This document shows positions 1 through 5,975 of a DNA stretch of 6,470 bases, piece by piece (positions within the stretch are counted from its first letter, which is position 1; every line of letters starts with the position of its first letter). The notes beneath the pieces are model-generated. The model was not told where the DNA came from. It did no database searches and saw only the letters and a program-made list of their open reading frames with translations. This DNA is from Actinomycetales bacterium (lineage in GTDB: Bacteria; Actinomycetota; Actinomycetes; Actinomycetales; Beutenbergiaceae). The DNA is taken from contig JAENWO010000149.1 in NCBI GenBank assembly GCA_016649925.1, positions 1-6,470 on the forward strand. Direction: 5' to 3'. Both the position numbers and the translations under genes were made by a program.

Positions 1-870
1 CATCCCGCGGTTGTCCACCAGGACGGTCGGTGCGGCGGGCGCCGCGGACCGGGCGCGGTCGAGGTCGGCGACCCAGGCCAGGGCGGGCAGTACATGGACG
101 CCGACGGCAAGCCGGCGCAGGTCGACGGTGCCGGCGCTGCGCTGGGCGTTGGCCGCGCGGACCGAGGCACTGGCGCCGGTCCACAGTACGGAACCGAGCA
201 ACACGGCCCACACGGCCGTGAAGATGTCCGGCCGGGAGCCGCGCAGAAAGGGATAGCCGACGAGCACCACGGGCAGCGCGATCGCGAGCACCTGGCCCAG
301 GCGGCCGGCCGCGATCGTTCCCCCGAGCCGGTCCCCGCGCACCTTCCAGATGAGCGCCTCGAGCAGCTTGCCACCGTCCATCGGCAGGGCGGGCAGGAGG
401 TTGAACACCGCGACGACGGCGTTGGAGTAGGTGGCCGCCGAGAGCGCGAGGGCGGTGACGCCGTCGGCGTTGCGCGCGAGGAGGAAAAAGATGACGGCGA
501 GGACGGCGTTCGTCAGCGGACCGGCGACGGCGATCGCCGCGGACGCGCCCGGCCGCCGGATCGCGCCGGTGAAGGCGGTGTGACCGCCCCAGAGCGAGAC
601 GACGTACTCCTCCACCCCCACACCCAGCCGGCGGGCGACCAGCCCGTGAGCCAGCTCGTGGAGGAGGACGGAGACGAACAGCAGGACCGGGATCGCGGTA
701 GCGCCGACGTAGGACATCGGCCCGAGCCCCAGTCGCGCGTCGATCCACGGCGCGAACGCGACGACGAGGACGATGGCGATGATCCCCCAGCCCGGGGTGA
801 CGATGACCGGCGCGCCGCCGAACCGGCCGACCCGCCAGCCGCGGGTCTCAGGAGATGCCGGCGTGGTCAT
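1..870 (-). CDS. Site-2 protease family (M50) zinc metalloprotease, partial (C-terminus beyond left edge)
   Basis: Membrane-embedded zinc protease of the S2P/M50 family, which cleaves membrane-bound substrates; the substrate here is unknown. The frame is open from the ATG at 868-870 to the edge, giving 290 residues and no stop. The sequence shows the zinc motif HELAH at residues 71-75 (His71, Glu72, His75) inside a hydrophobic segment. The second conserved motif, NLLPALPMDGG, is at 157-167, where Asp165 would be the third zinc ligand. Hydrophobic segments lie near 22-40, 56-78, 110-132, 142-163, 190-206 and 216-234. The soluble part from about 250, ending in a TVLVDNRG stretch, looks like the start of a CBS domain, common in this subfamily. 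The gene starts inside the 3' end of the HAD gene (23-bp overlap), so translation is probably coupled. A GGTGAGG stretch lies just before the ATG, but the spacing is tight. The family call is firm. Confidence 0.93.
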   Translation of the reverse strand, partial: MTTPASPETRGWRVGRFGGAPVIVTPGWGIIAIVLVVAFAPWIDARLGLGPMSYVGATAIPVLLFVSVLLHELAHGLVARRLGVGVEEYVVSLWGGHTAFTGAIRRPGASAAIAVAGPLTNAVLAVIFFLLARNADGVTALALSAATYSNAVVAVFNLLPALPMDGGKLLEALIWKVRGDRLGGTIAAGRLGQVLAIALPVVLVGYPFLRGSRPDIFTAVWAVLLGSVLWTGASASVRAANAQRSAGTVDLRRLAVGVHVLPALAWVADLDRARSAAPAAPTVLVDNRGM

Positions 871-1546
871 ACACCTCACCGGTCGCGATCCGGCGCAGGT
901 CCGCCACGGAAGTGCCCTCGAGCGTGAGGAGCCGGCTACGGCCGGGGGCGCACGGGATCGGGATGTAAGCCTCGACGCCGACGGTGGGGACGCCGGCCGC
1001 CTCCGCCGAGGTGATCCCGGGCATGGAGTCCTCGATCGCGACGCAGTGGCGCGGGTCCACGCCCAGGCGCCGGGCCGCCAGCAGGTAGGGCTCCGGGTGC
1101 GGCTTGCCGTGGGTCACCTGGTCCCCGGTCACGACGGTGGTGAACGTGCCCTCGGGCAGCACCTCGAGGACGACGTCTGCGAGGCGCCGCCAGGACATCG
1201 TGACGAGCGCGCAAGGCACGTTCTGGGCGCGCAGGCCGTGCAGCAGCTCGGCCGCACCTGGACGCCACGGCACCCCGCCGTCCATCACGCGGCTGACGAC
1301 CTTCTCGAGCAGCGCGTCGATGATGTCCTCGGTGGGCAGCGGGATGCCCGCGCGTTCGCGCAGCACCTCCGCGGTGTCCTCCAGGGCCCGACCGACGAGA
1401 TCGAGTGCGAGCGAGGAGTCCCACGAGCCCCCGTGCTCGGCGGAAAGCTCGATCTCCGCGGCGATCCAGTACGGCTCGGTGTCGACGAGAGTGCCGTCCA
1501 TGTCCCAGAGGACAGCGGCGAGCGGGGACACGGTGGTGAGGGGCAC
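848..1546 (-). CDS. HAD-superfamily hydrolase (beta-phosphoglucomutase / phosphatase-like, subfamily IA)
   Basis: Predicted cytoplasmic phosphatase or phosphomutase of 232 aa, a normal length for the family. All HAD motifs are visible. Motif I is DMDGT with nucleophile Asp15 and acid/base Asp17. Motif II is VTMS with Thr116. Motif III is Lys148 in GKPHPEPYL. Motif IV is IEDSMPGI with Glu172 and Asp173. The helical cap lies between about residues 22 and 95, as in the beta-PGM/GPH-like subfamily. The substrate cannot be read from sequence; sugar phosphates are typical for relatives. The start chosen is GTG at 1544-1546, because a -10-like TAGACT lies 8 bp upstream; an in-frame GTG at 1529-1531 is an alternative that would drop five residues. 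The gene is first in a two-gene unit with the M50 protease and diverges from the PAC2 gene. No functional link to the protease is evident. Confidence 0.93.
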   Translation of the reverse strand: MPLTTVSPLAAVLWDMDGTLVDTEPYWIAAEIELSAEHGGSWDSSLALDLVGRALEDTAEVLRERAGIPLPTEDIIDALLEKVVSRVMDGGVPWRPGAAELLHGLRAQNVPCALVTMSWRRLADVVLEVLPEGTFTTVVTGDQVTHGKPHPEPYLLAARRLGVDPRHCVAIEDSMPGITSAEAAGVPTVGVEAYIPIPCAPGRSRLLTLEGTSVADLRRIATGEVYDHAGIS

Positions 1547-1554
1547 GGCACGCC

Positions 1555-1560
1555 AGTCTA
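1555..1560 (-). promoter_or_regulatory. Putative -10 element of the HAD-M50 unit
   Basis: On the minus strand the hexamer TAGACT fits the TANNNT pattern of sigma-70-type -10 elements. It ends 8 bp before the GTG start of the HAD gene, so transcription would begin at or next to the start codon, giving a leaderless message. No good -35 hexamer is visible at 16-18 bp. It lies back to back with the PAC2 -10 element, 14 bp between them. Confidence 0.5.
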
Positions 1561-1574
1561 GGCCAGGTCTTGGT

Positions 1575-1580
1575 TAGAAT
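1575..1580 (+). promoter_or_regulatory. Putative -10 element of the PAC2 gene
   Basis: TAGAAT, a close match to the TATAAT consensus, ends 6 bp before the GTG at 1587. This predicts a transcription start at the first base of the start codon, hence a leaderless message. A TG dinucleotide at 1571-1572 resembles an extended -10 but is one base too far away. No clear -35 is seen; its expected place overlaps the oppositely oriented HAD -10 element. Confidence 0.6.
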
Positions 1581-1586
1581 AGTGGG

Positions 1587-2468
1587 GTGAGTACCGCCCG
1601 CCACCTCGGCTCCGAGGAATCCACGGAGTTTCCGCCCGCCATGATGGTCGCGGCGTTCGAGGGGTGGAACGACGCCGGCGCTGCCGCGAGCAGTGCCGTG
1701 GCGGATCTGGCCCTCGCGTGGAACGCCCGGGAGGTGCGCACGCTGGACCCGGAGAACTACCACGACTTCCAGGTGAACCGGCCGGTCGTCACGCCCGTCC
1801 CCGACGGCGTACGCGTGCTCTCCTGGCCGAGCACCACGGTCTCGCTGGCGATCAGCCCGCAGGCCGGCCGGAGCCTGGTCCTCGTCCAGGGCGTGGAGCC
1901 CTCCATGCGGTGGCGTTCGTACTGCAACGAGATCCTCGACGCCGCGGAGGAGCTCGGCGTGCGCACCGTGGTGTGCGTCGGTGCGCTGCTCGCGGACGTG
2001 CCGCACACCCGACCCATCCCGGTGCAGACGACGTCCGACGACCCGCGCGTGCAGGCGCTGCTGGGCATCGAGGGCAGCGACTACGAGGGTCCGACCGGGA
2101 TCGTCGGCGTGCTAGCGCAGATGGCCGCCGAGCGCGGCATCCACGCGCTGACCCTGTGGGCCGCGGTGCCGCACTACGTCGCGCAGCCCCCGTCCCCGAA
2201 GGCCACCCTCGCCCTGCTCGCCGGCCTGGAGGAGCTGTTCGGTGAGCCGGTGCCGGTCGGTGAGCTGGCCGAGGACGCGCAGGCGTGGCAGCTCGGCGTC
2301 GACGAGCTCGCCTCCGACGACCCGGAGATCGCCGACTACGTCCGCCAGCTCGAGGAGGCGAAGGACACCGCCGAGCTGCCCGAAGCCAGTGGCGATGCCA
2401 TCGCGCGGGAGTTCGAGCGGTACCTGCGCCGTCGGGACAAGGGCGGCGGGACGACCGGCGGCGGCTGA
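1587..2468 (+). CDS. PAC2-family protein (Actinobacteria-type, proteasome assembly chaperone 2 fold)
   Basis: Cytosolic protein of 293 aa, related to mycobacterial Rv2125. Family relatives share a fold with eukaryotic proteasome assembly chaperone 2, but a chaperone role in bacteria is not established. Recognisable features are the N-terminal core stretch MMVAAFEGWNDAGAAAS (19-35), LVLVQGVEPSMRW (97-109), a conserved GPTGIVGVLAQMAAERGI region (168-185) and LWAAVPHYV (190-198). A helical, acidic C-terminal part follows (about 226-283) and ends in GDAIAREFERYLRRR, typical of the actinobacterial branch. The last ten residues are a Gly/Thr-rich tail. The GTG start is favoured because TAGAAT lies 6 bp before it and no better start or ribosome-binding site exists upstream. 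The gene diverges from HAD and converges on mshC with a 45-bp gap in which I see no convincing hairpin. In M. tuberculosis the homologue also lies between the Pup-proteasome genes and mshC. Confidence 0.9.
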   Translation: MSTARHLGSEESTEFPPAMMVAAFEGWNDAGAAASSAVADLALAWNAREVRTLDPENYHDFQVNRPVVTPVPDGVRVLSWPSTTVSLAISPQAGRSLVLVQGVEPSMRWRSYCNEILDAAEELGVRTVVCVGALLADVPHTRPIPVQTTSDDPRVQALLGIEGSDYEGPTGIVGVLAQMAAERGIHALTLWAAVPHYVAQPPSPKATLALLAGLEELFGEPVPVGELAEDAQAWQLGVDELASDDPEIADYVRQLEEAKDTAELPEASGDAIAREFERYLRRRDKGGGTTGGG

Positions 2469-2513
2469 CCGGACCGGCGGCGACGGGCCCCGATCACCAC
2501 GGCAGCCCGGCGA

Positions 2514-3746
2514 CTACCGCAGGTCGATACCCAGCAGCGCGTCGACCGCGTCCAGCACGACGCCCTCGGCCGTGCCCGTCTCGGCCCAGTCGTCGACCGC
2601 GGTGAGCGCGCGGGCAGTATCGAGGTTGTCGGCGAGGGCCTCGCGCATCCGCGCCAGGGTCTCCCGGGCACCCGAACCGGGTTCGTCGCCGGATCCGCCG
2701 TCCGGCGTCGTCGCGGCCGCGGCCCGCCAGGAGGCGAGGCGCTCCCCCGCCGTCGCCAGGTCCGCGCCGGTGTACTCCCAGTCCTGCGCGTAGTGGTGGG
2801 CGAGGATGGCGAGGCGGATCGTCCCGGCGGGCACGCCGTCGGCCAGGAGCCGGGAGACGAAGACGAGGTTGCCGCGGGACTTGCTCATCTTGTGGCCCTC
2901 GAAGCCGACGAGACCGGTATGAATGAACACCGCCGCGGGGTCGGGGCAGGACGTCATCAGCCGGAGGTGGCTCGTGCTCATCTCGTGGTGGGGGAAGATC
3001 AGGTCCGTCCCGCCGCCCTGGACGAGGAACGGGACCCCGAGGTAGTGCTCGGCGATGGCCGCACACTCGATGTGCCAGCCCGGGCGGCCGCGCCCCAGGC
3101 TGCGTCCGTCCCAGCTCGGCTCCCCCACGCGGGCGCCGCGCCACAGCAGAGGGTCGAGCGGGTGCCGCTTGCCCGCGCGCTCGGGGTCGCCGCCGCGTTC
3201 CGCGAAGAACGCGTCCATCTCCTCGGCGCCGAGGTGGGAGAGCGAACCGAAGCGTGGGTCCACGCTCAGGTCGGCGTAGACGTCGGTGTCCACCCGGTAG
3301 GCGGCACCCGTCGCGAGCAGCCGCACGACGGCCTTGACCACCAGCCCGATGGACTCGACCACGCCGACGTAGTGCTCCGGCGGGATGACCCTGAGGGACT
3401 CCATGTCGGCACGGAACAGGCCGATCTGGTCCGCGGCGAGGTCCTCCCACGCCACGCCGGTGGCGATCGCACGCTCGAGCAGCGGGTCGTCGACGTCCGT
3501 CACGTTCTGCGCGTAACGCACCTGCAGACCGGCGTCACGCCAGACGCGACCAAGGGTGTCGAACGCCACGTAGGTGAACGCGTGCCCCAGGTGGGTGGAG
3601 TCGTACGGGGTGATCCCGCAGACGTAGAGGGTGGCGACGCCGTCGGGCGAGGCCTCCACGTTCGTGCCGGTTGCGGTGTCGTGCAGCCTCGGGACGGGGC
3701 CTCGGCCCGGGAGCTCAGGGAGGACGGGAGCGGGCCAAGACTGCAC
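2514..3746 (-). CDS. mshC: Cysteine--1-D-myo-inosityl 2-amino-2-deoxy-alpha-D-glucopyranoside ligase (mycothiol ligase)
   Basis: Cytosolic enzyme that joins L-cysteine to the amine of GlcN-inositol using ATP, the penultimate step of mycothiol biosynthesis. It is a class I aminoacyl-tRNA-synthetase-like protein of 410 aa, the family's usual length. Visible motifs are YVCGITPYDSTHLGHA (41-56), carrying zinc ligand Cys43 and the HIGH-type signature, then NVTDVDDPLL (81-90). WHIECAA (224-230) carries Cys228 and FPHHE (251-255) carries His253, the other zinc ligands. The KMSKS loop is at 286-290. The N-terminal SWPAP and LHDTATG are typical of MshC and separate it from cysteinyl-tRNA synthetase (CysS), which is longer at the C-terminus. 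The start is GTG at 3744-3746. A stretch reading GGGTGAGG lies just upstream, but a TAGGGT -10 candidate 6 bp away suggests leaderless initiation as an alternative. It lies 9 bp after uppP on the same strand. Linker 346-360 is Gly/Ser/Asp-rich. Confidence 0.97.
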   Translation of the reverse strand: MQSWPAPVLPELPGRGPVPRLHDTATGTNVEASPDGVATLYVCGITPYDSTHLGHAFTYVAFDTLGRVWRDAGLQVRYAQNVTDVDDPLLERAIATGVAWEDLAADQIGLFRADMESLRVIPPEHYVGVVESIGLVVKAVVRLLATGAAYRVDTDVYADLSVDPRFGSLSHLGAEEMDAFFAERGGDPERAGKRHPLDPLLWRGARVGEPSWDGRSLGRGRPGWHIECAAIAEHYLGVPFLVQGGGTDLIFPHHEMSTSHLRLMTSCPDPAAVFIHTGLVGFEGHKMSKSRGNLVFVSRLLADGVPAGTIRLAILAHHYAQDWEYTGADLATAGERLASWRAAAATTPDGGSGDEPGSGARETLARMREALADNLDTARALTAVDDWAETGTAEGVVLDAVDALLGIDLR

Positions 3747-3752
3747 TGCCTC

Positions 3753-3758
3753 ACCCTA
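3753..3758 (-). promoter_or_regulatory. Candidate internal -10 element for mshC, overlapping the uppP stop
   Basis: On the minus strand TAGGGT ends 6 bp before the mshC GTG, the leaderless spacing seen elsewhere in the window. Its first three bases are the TAG stop codon of uppP. The same stretch also supplies the only Shine-Dalgarno-like bases (GGTGAGG, only 2 bp from the GTG). It could therefore serve mshC as a promoter, as a poor ribosome-binding site, or as neither. Confidence 0.35.
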
Positions 3759-4610
3759 TCCGCTGGTCGGGAGGGCATGCAGCACGCCCACGGACAGCAG
3801 CAGGACGACCACGACGGCGAGGCCGATGCGGTAGTACACGAAGCCTCGGTAGGAGTAGGTGGAGACGATCTTGAGGAAGGCGATGATGACGAGGTAGCCC
3901 ACCACGAACGCCACGAGCGTCGCGAGCAGCGTCGCCCAGAAACCCGCCCCTCCGCCCGTCCCGCCGCTCTTGACCAGCTGGAAGAAGCCGGCGCCGAGGA
4001 CGGCGGGGATCGCCAACAGGAAGGAGTACCGAGCCGCCGCCTCACGGGTGTACCCCATCAGCAGACCAGCGGTGATGGTGCCGCCCGAGCGGGAGACACC
4101 CGGGATGAGCGCCAGCGCCTGCGCCAGCCCGTACCAGATGCCGTGCCGCCAGGTGAGCTGGTCGAGGGTCCTGACCTTCGTGCCACGCACGTCGGCGACG
4201 CCGAGGATGACGCCGAACAACGCGAGCACGAGGGCGGTCAGGTAGAGGTTGCGCAGGGACTGCTCGATCGCATCCTGGAAGAGCAGCCCGAGCACGACGA
4301 TGGGGATGGAGCCGAGGATGATGAGCCAGCCCATCCGGGCGTCCGGGTCGTTGCTCGGCACCTGAGCGCGCCACGGCCCGATCGGCAGGGACCTCGCCCA
4401 CCGGCTGGCGATCCGCGCGATGTCGCGCCGGAAGTAAAGCACGACGGCGGCCTCGGTCCCGATCTGCGTGATCGCCGTGAACGCGGCTCCAGGATCACCT
4501 CCGCCCGGCAACACGTCCCCGACGATCCGCAGGTGCGCGCTCGAGGAGACCGGGAGGAACTCGGTCAGGCCTTGGACGAACCCCAGGATCAGTGCTTCCC
4601 ACCATGTCAC
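3756..4610 (-). CDS. uppP: Undecaprenyl-diphosphatase (BacA/UppP family)
   Basis: Integral membrane phosphatase that dephosphorylates undecaprenyl diphosphate, recycling the lipid carrier of peptidoglycan and wall polymers; its overproduction confers bacitracin resistance in several bacteria. From the preferred start the protein has 284 aa, normal for the family. Signature 1 (family pattern E/QxxxE) is at residues 11-26: Gln13 and Glu17 followed by FLPVSSSAH. Signature 2, PGVSRSGGT, is at 170-178 with Arg174. Hydrophobic segments lie near 42-60, 94-112, 122-140, 195-213, 225-247 and 260-278. I prefer GTG at 4608-4610: it gives the usual MTWWEALILG-type N-terminus and lies 8 bp after a TACCCT element. 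An in-frame TTG at 4617-4619 would add three residues but lies partly in that element. The gene diverges from the aldo/keto reductase and runs into mshC with a 9-bp gap, probably as an operon. Confidence 0.96.
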   Translation of the reverse strand: MTWWEALILGFVQGLTEFLPVSSSAHLRIVGDVLPGGGDPGAAFTAITQIGTEAAVVLYFRRDIARIASRWARSLPIGPWRAQVPSNDPDARMGWLIILGSIPIVVLGLLFQDAIEQSLRNLYLTALVLALFGVILGVADVRGTKVRTLDQLTWRHGIWYGLAQALALIPGVSRSGGTITAGLLMGYTREAAARYSFLLAIPAVLGAGFFQLVKSGGTGGGAGFWATLLATLVAFVVGYLVIIAFLKIVSTYSYRGFVYYRIGLAVVVVLLLSVGVLHALPTSG

Positions 4611-4618
4611 GGGGTCCA

Positions 4619-4624
4619 AGGGTA
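4619..4624 (-). promoter_or_regulatory. Putative -10 element of uppP
   Basis: On the minus strand TACCCT (TANNNT) ends 8 bp before the preferred GTG start of uppP, predicting a leaderless message for uppP-mshC. It faces away from the aldo/keto reductase -10 with 14 bp between them, the same geometry as at the HAD/PAC2 junction. No consensus -35 is visible. Confidence 0.42.
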
Positions 4625-4638
4625 GACGCCAGCGCCGG

Positions 4639-4644
4639 TAGCCT
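4639..4644 (+). promoter_or_regulatory. Putative -10 element of the aldo/keto reductase gene
   Basis: TAGCCT (TANNNT) ends 7 bp before the ATG at 4652, consistent with leaderless initiation. There is no purine-rich ribosome-binding site before this ATG (the spacer is pyrimidine-rich). Its -35 region would fall on the oppositely oriented uppP -10. Confidence 0.45.
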
Positions 4645-4651
4645 TCGCCTC

Positions 4652-5605
4652 ATGGAGTCACGGCGTGTGGGCAGCAGCGGCTTGCGGGTCTCATCGGTGG
4701 GCCTGGGCACGATGACGTGGGGCCGGGACACGGACGAGCACGAGGCCGCGGAGCAGCTGCGCGCGTTCCTCGACGCCGGCGGCACGCTCGTGGACACCGC
4801 CGCGACCTACGGCGACGGCGCCGCCGAGGAGGTCATCGGGTCGCTCCTGGCCGAGACGATGGACCGGGACGAGATCGTCCTGTGCTCCAAGTCGGGCGTC
4901 CGGGGCGGCCGGATCGATTCCTCACGCGGCGCGCTCCTGGACTCCCTCGAGGAGAGCCTGGCCCGGCTCGGCACCGACCACCTCGACCTGTGGCTGGTTC
5001 ATGCCCCGGACCCGGGGACCCCGCTGCGCGAAACCGTCTCGGCGCTGCGGCACGCGGTGCGCACCGGGCGGACGCGTTACGTCGGGCTCTCGAACTTCCC
5101 GGCCTGGCAGATCGCCACGGCGGCCGCCCAGCTCGAGGAGGACGAGACGTTCCTCACCGCCGCCCAGATGGAGTACTCCCTCCTGCAGCGCGGGATCGAG
5201 CGGGAGGTCGTGCCCGCGGCCCAGGCGCTCGGCGTCGGGATCCTGGCCTGGTCACCGCTGGGGCGCGGGGTGCTCAGCGGGAAGTACCGCCGCTCGGTGC
5301 CGGCGGACTCCCGGGCGGCCTCACCGCACCTGCGGGGATTCGTGGAGCCCTACCTGACGCAGGAGGCCCGTGGCGTCGTGGAGGCCGTCGCGACCGCCGC
5401 CGAGGGCCTCGGCCGCTCCCCGGTCGAAGTCGCCCTCGCCTGGGCCAGGGACGCCGAGGGGATCGCGAGCGCCATCGTGGGCGCGCGGACCCCGGCACAG
5501 CTGCGCGGCTCGCTCGCCGCGGCGGACCTGGAGCTCCCGCGGGAGATCCGGACCGTGCTGGACGAGGTCACCGCGCCGTCGTGGGGCTATCCCGAGCGAC
5601 GCTGA
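4652..5605 (+). CDS. Aldo/keto reductase family oxidoreductase
   Basis: Predicted cytosolic NAD(P)H-dependent reductase with a TIM-barrel fold, 317 aa, close to the size of the YghZ/Tas-like and potassium-channel-beta-like branch. The catalytic tetrad is readable: Asp48 and Tyr53 (LVDTAATYGDG), Lys80 (LCSKSG) and His117 (LWLVHAPD). Cofactor-binding motifs are GLSNFP (145-150), QMEYSLLQR (172-180), SPLGRGVLSGKY (201-212) and VGARTPAQLRGSL (276-288). The physiological substrate cannot be inferred. An in-frame ATG at 4592 would add 20 residues, but these overlap the 5' end of uppP and read MLPTMSRGPRV..., unlike the family. The ATG at 4652 starts ESRRVGSSGLRVSSVGLG, the canonical AKR N-terminus, and has a -10 element at leaderless spacing. 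The gene diverges from uppP and ends 1 bp from the stop codon of the convergent acidic protein. Confidence 0.94.
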   Translation: MESRRVGSSGLRVSSVGLGTMTWGRDTDEHEAAEQLRAFLDAGGTLVDTAATYGDGAAEEVIGSLLAETMDRDEIVLCSKSGVRGGRIDSSRGALLDSLEESLARLGTDHLDLWLVHAPDPGTPLRETVSALRHAVRTGRTRYVGLSNFPAWQIATAAAQLEEDETFLTAAQMEYSLLQRGIEREVVPAAQALGVGILAWSPLGRGVLSGKYRRSVPADSRAASPHLRGFVEPYLTQEARGVVEAVATAAEGLGRSPVEVALAWARDAEGIASAIVGARTPAQLRGSLAAADLELPREIRTVLDEVTAPSWGYPERR

Positions 5606-5606
5606 C

Positions 5607-5963
5607 TCAGTGCTGGTCGTCCGAACCGTCGTCGTCCTCGTCCGAATCCTCGTCCGAACGCTCGTCCTCGTCCGAACGCTCGTCCTCGTCCTCGTCCTCG
5701 TCCGAACGCTCGTCCTCGTCCTCGTCGTCGTCGTCCTCGTCGAAGTCGTCCTCATCGTCCTCGCCGTCGTACACCACGAACGGGGTGTCGATGCCGTGCG
5801 CCTCGTACAGCGCCTCGTCGTAGGTCTCGAAAGCGTCGGCAAGGGTGTTCGTCGCCGCGATGACGGCGGGTGCGTCCTCGTCACGAGAAGACGTGACGGC
5901 GTCGAGGTGCGCCTCGAAGGCAGCGATGAGTCGGTCGAGAGCGGGGCGCGGGTCGGTAGCCAT
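5607..5963 (-). CDS. Small conserved actinobacterial protein with repetitive, extremely acidic C-terminal tail
   Basis: Protein of 118 aa with two parts. Residues 1-66 form a probably helical domain (ALDRLIAAFEAHLDAV, then TLADAFETYDEALYEAHG) ending in a TPFVVYD motif. Residues 67-118 are a low-complexity tail in which 39 of 52 residues are Asp or Glu. The tail contains EDEDERSDED twice in tandem (81-90, 91-100), then ERSDED (101-106) and SDED (107-110). I recall similar Micrococcales proteins annotated as hypothetical or as primosomal protein, but no replication motif is visible and I would not use that name. The ATG at 5961-5963 is chosen because TACCGT lies 6 bp upstream; a start 12 codons upstream (5997-5999) adds SFAPAGRYRQH and reads through the promoter region. 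A DNA-mimic, chaperone-like or disordered binding role is possible but unproven. Its coding status is supported by the ordered N-terminal domain. Confidence 0.72.
   Translation of the reverse strand: MATDPRPALDRLIAAFEAHLDAVTSSRDEDAPAVIAATNTLADAFETYDEALYEAHGIDTPFVVYDGEDDEDDFDEDDDDEDEDERSDEDEDEDERSDEDERSDEDSDEDDDGSDDQH
5629..5768. repeat. Low-complexity hexamer repeat (CCTCGT units) coding the acidic tail
   Basis: The plus strand is a string of CCTCGT/CGTCGT-type hexamers interrupted by the nonamer GAACGCTCG at 5656-5664, 5674-5682 and 5704-5712, with a variant GAATCCTCG at 5644-5652. The intervals between copies are 12, 18 and 30 bp, all multiples of six, so the array can expand or contract without breaking the acidic protein frame. 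This is likely slippage- or recombination-prone DNA and also a likely place for assembly error. Confidence 0.8.
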
Positions 5964-5969
5964 GTGCTG

Positions 5970-5975
5970 ACGGTA
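5970..5975 (-). promoter_or_regulatory. Putative -10 element of the acidic-protein gene
   Basis: On the minus strand TACCGT (TANNNT) ends 6 bp before the ATG at 5963, and no ribosome-binding site is present in the six-base spacer. This supports the shorter start and a leaderless message. The -35 region is not recognisable. Confidence 0.42.

Noticed and set aside
94..927. 277-codon plus-strand open frame opposite the M50 gene
   Set aside because: Low-complexity charged translation with no motif; the minus strand carries the HELAH and NLLPALPMDGG motifs.
936..2006. 356-codon minus-strand frame crossing HAD and PAC2
   Set aside because: Crosses a divergent promoter region and two real genes in other frames; Arg/Ala/Gly-rich shadow.
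2469..2513. Possible terminator between convergent PAC2 and mshC
   Set aside because: GC-rich with short palindromes such as GGGCCC, but no stem with a T-run on either strand.
2793..4625. 610-codon open frame on the plus strand opposite mshC and uppP
   Set aside because: It is antisense to two clearly identified genes, its translation is Asp/Glu/Arg/His/Gly-rich without any domain, and it arises from high GC at third codon positions.
4592..4651. N-terminal extension of the aldo/keto reductase from the ATG at 4592
   Set aside because: The extra residues do not resemble AKR N-termini, overlap uppP and contain the promoter-like elements; the ATG at 4652 fits better.
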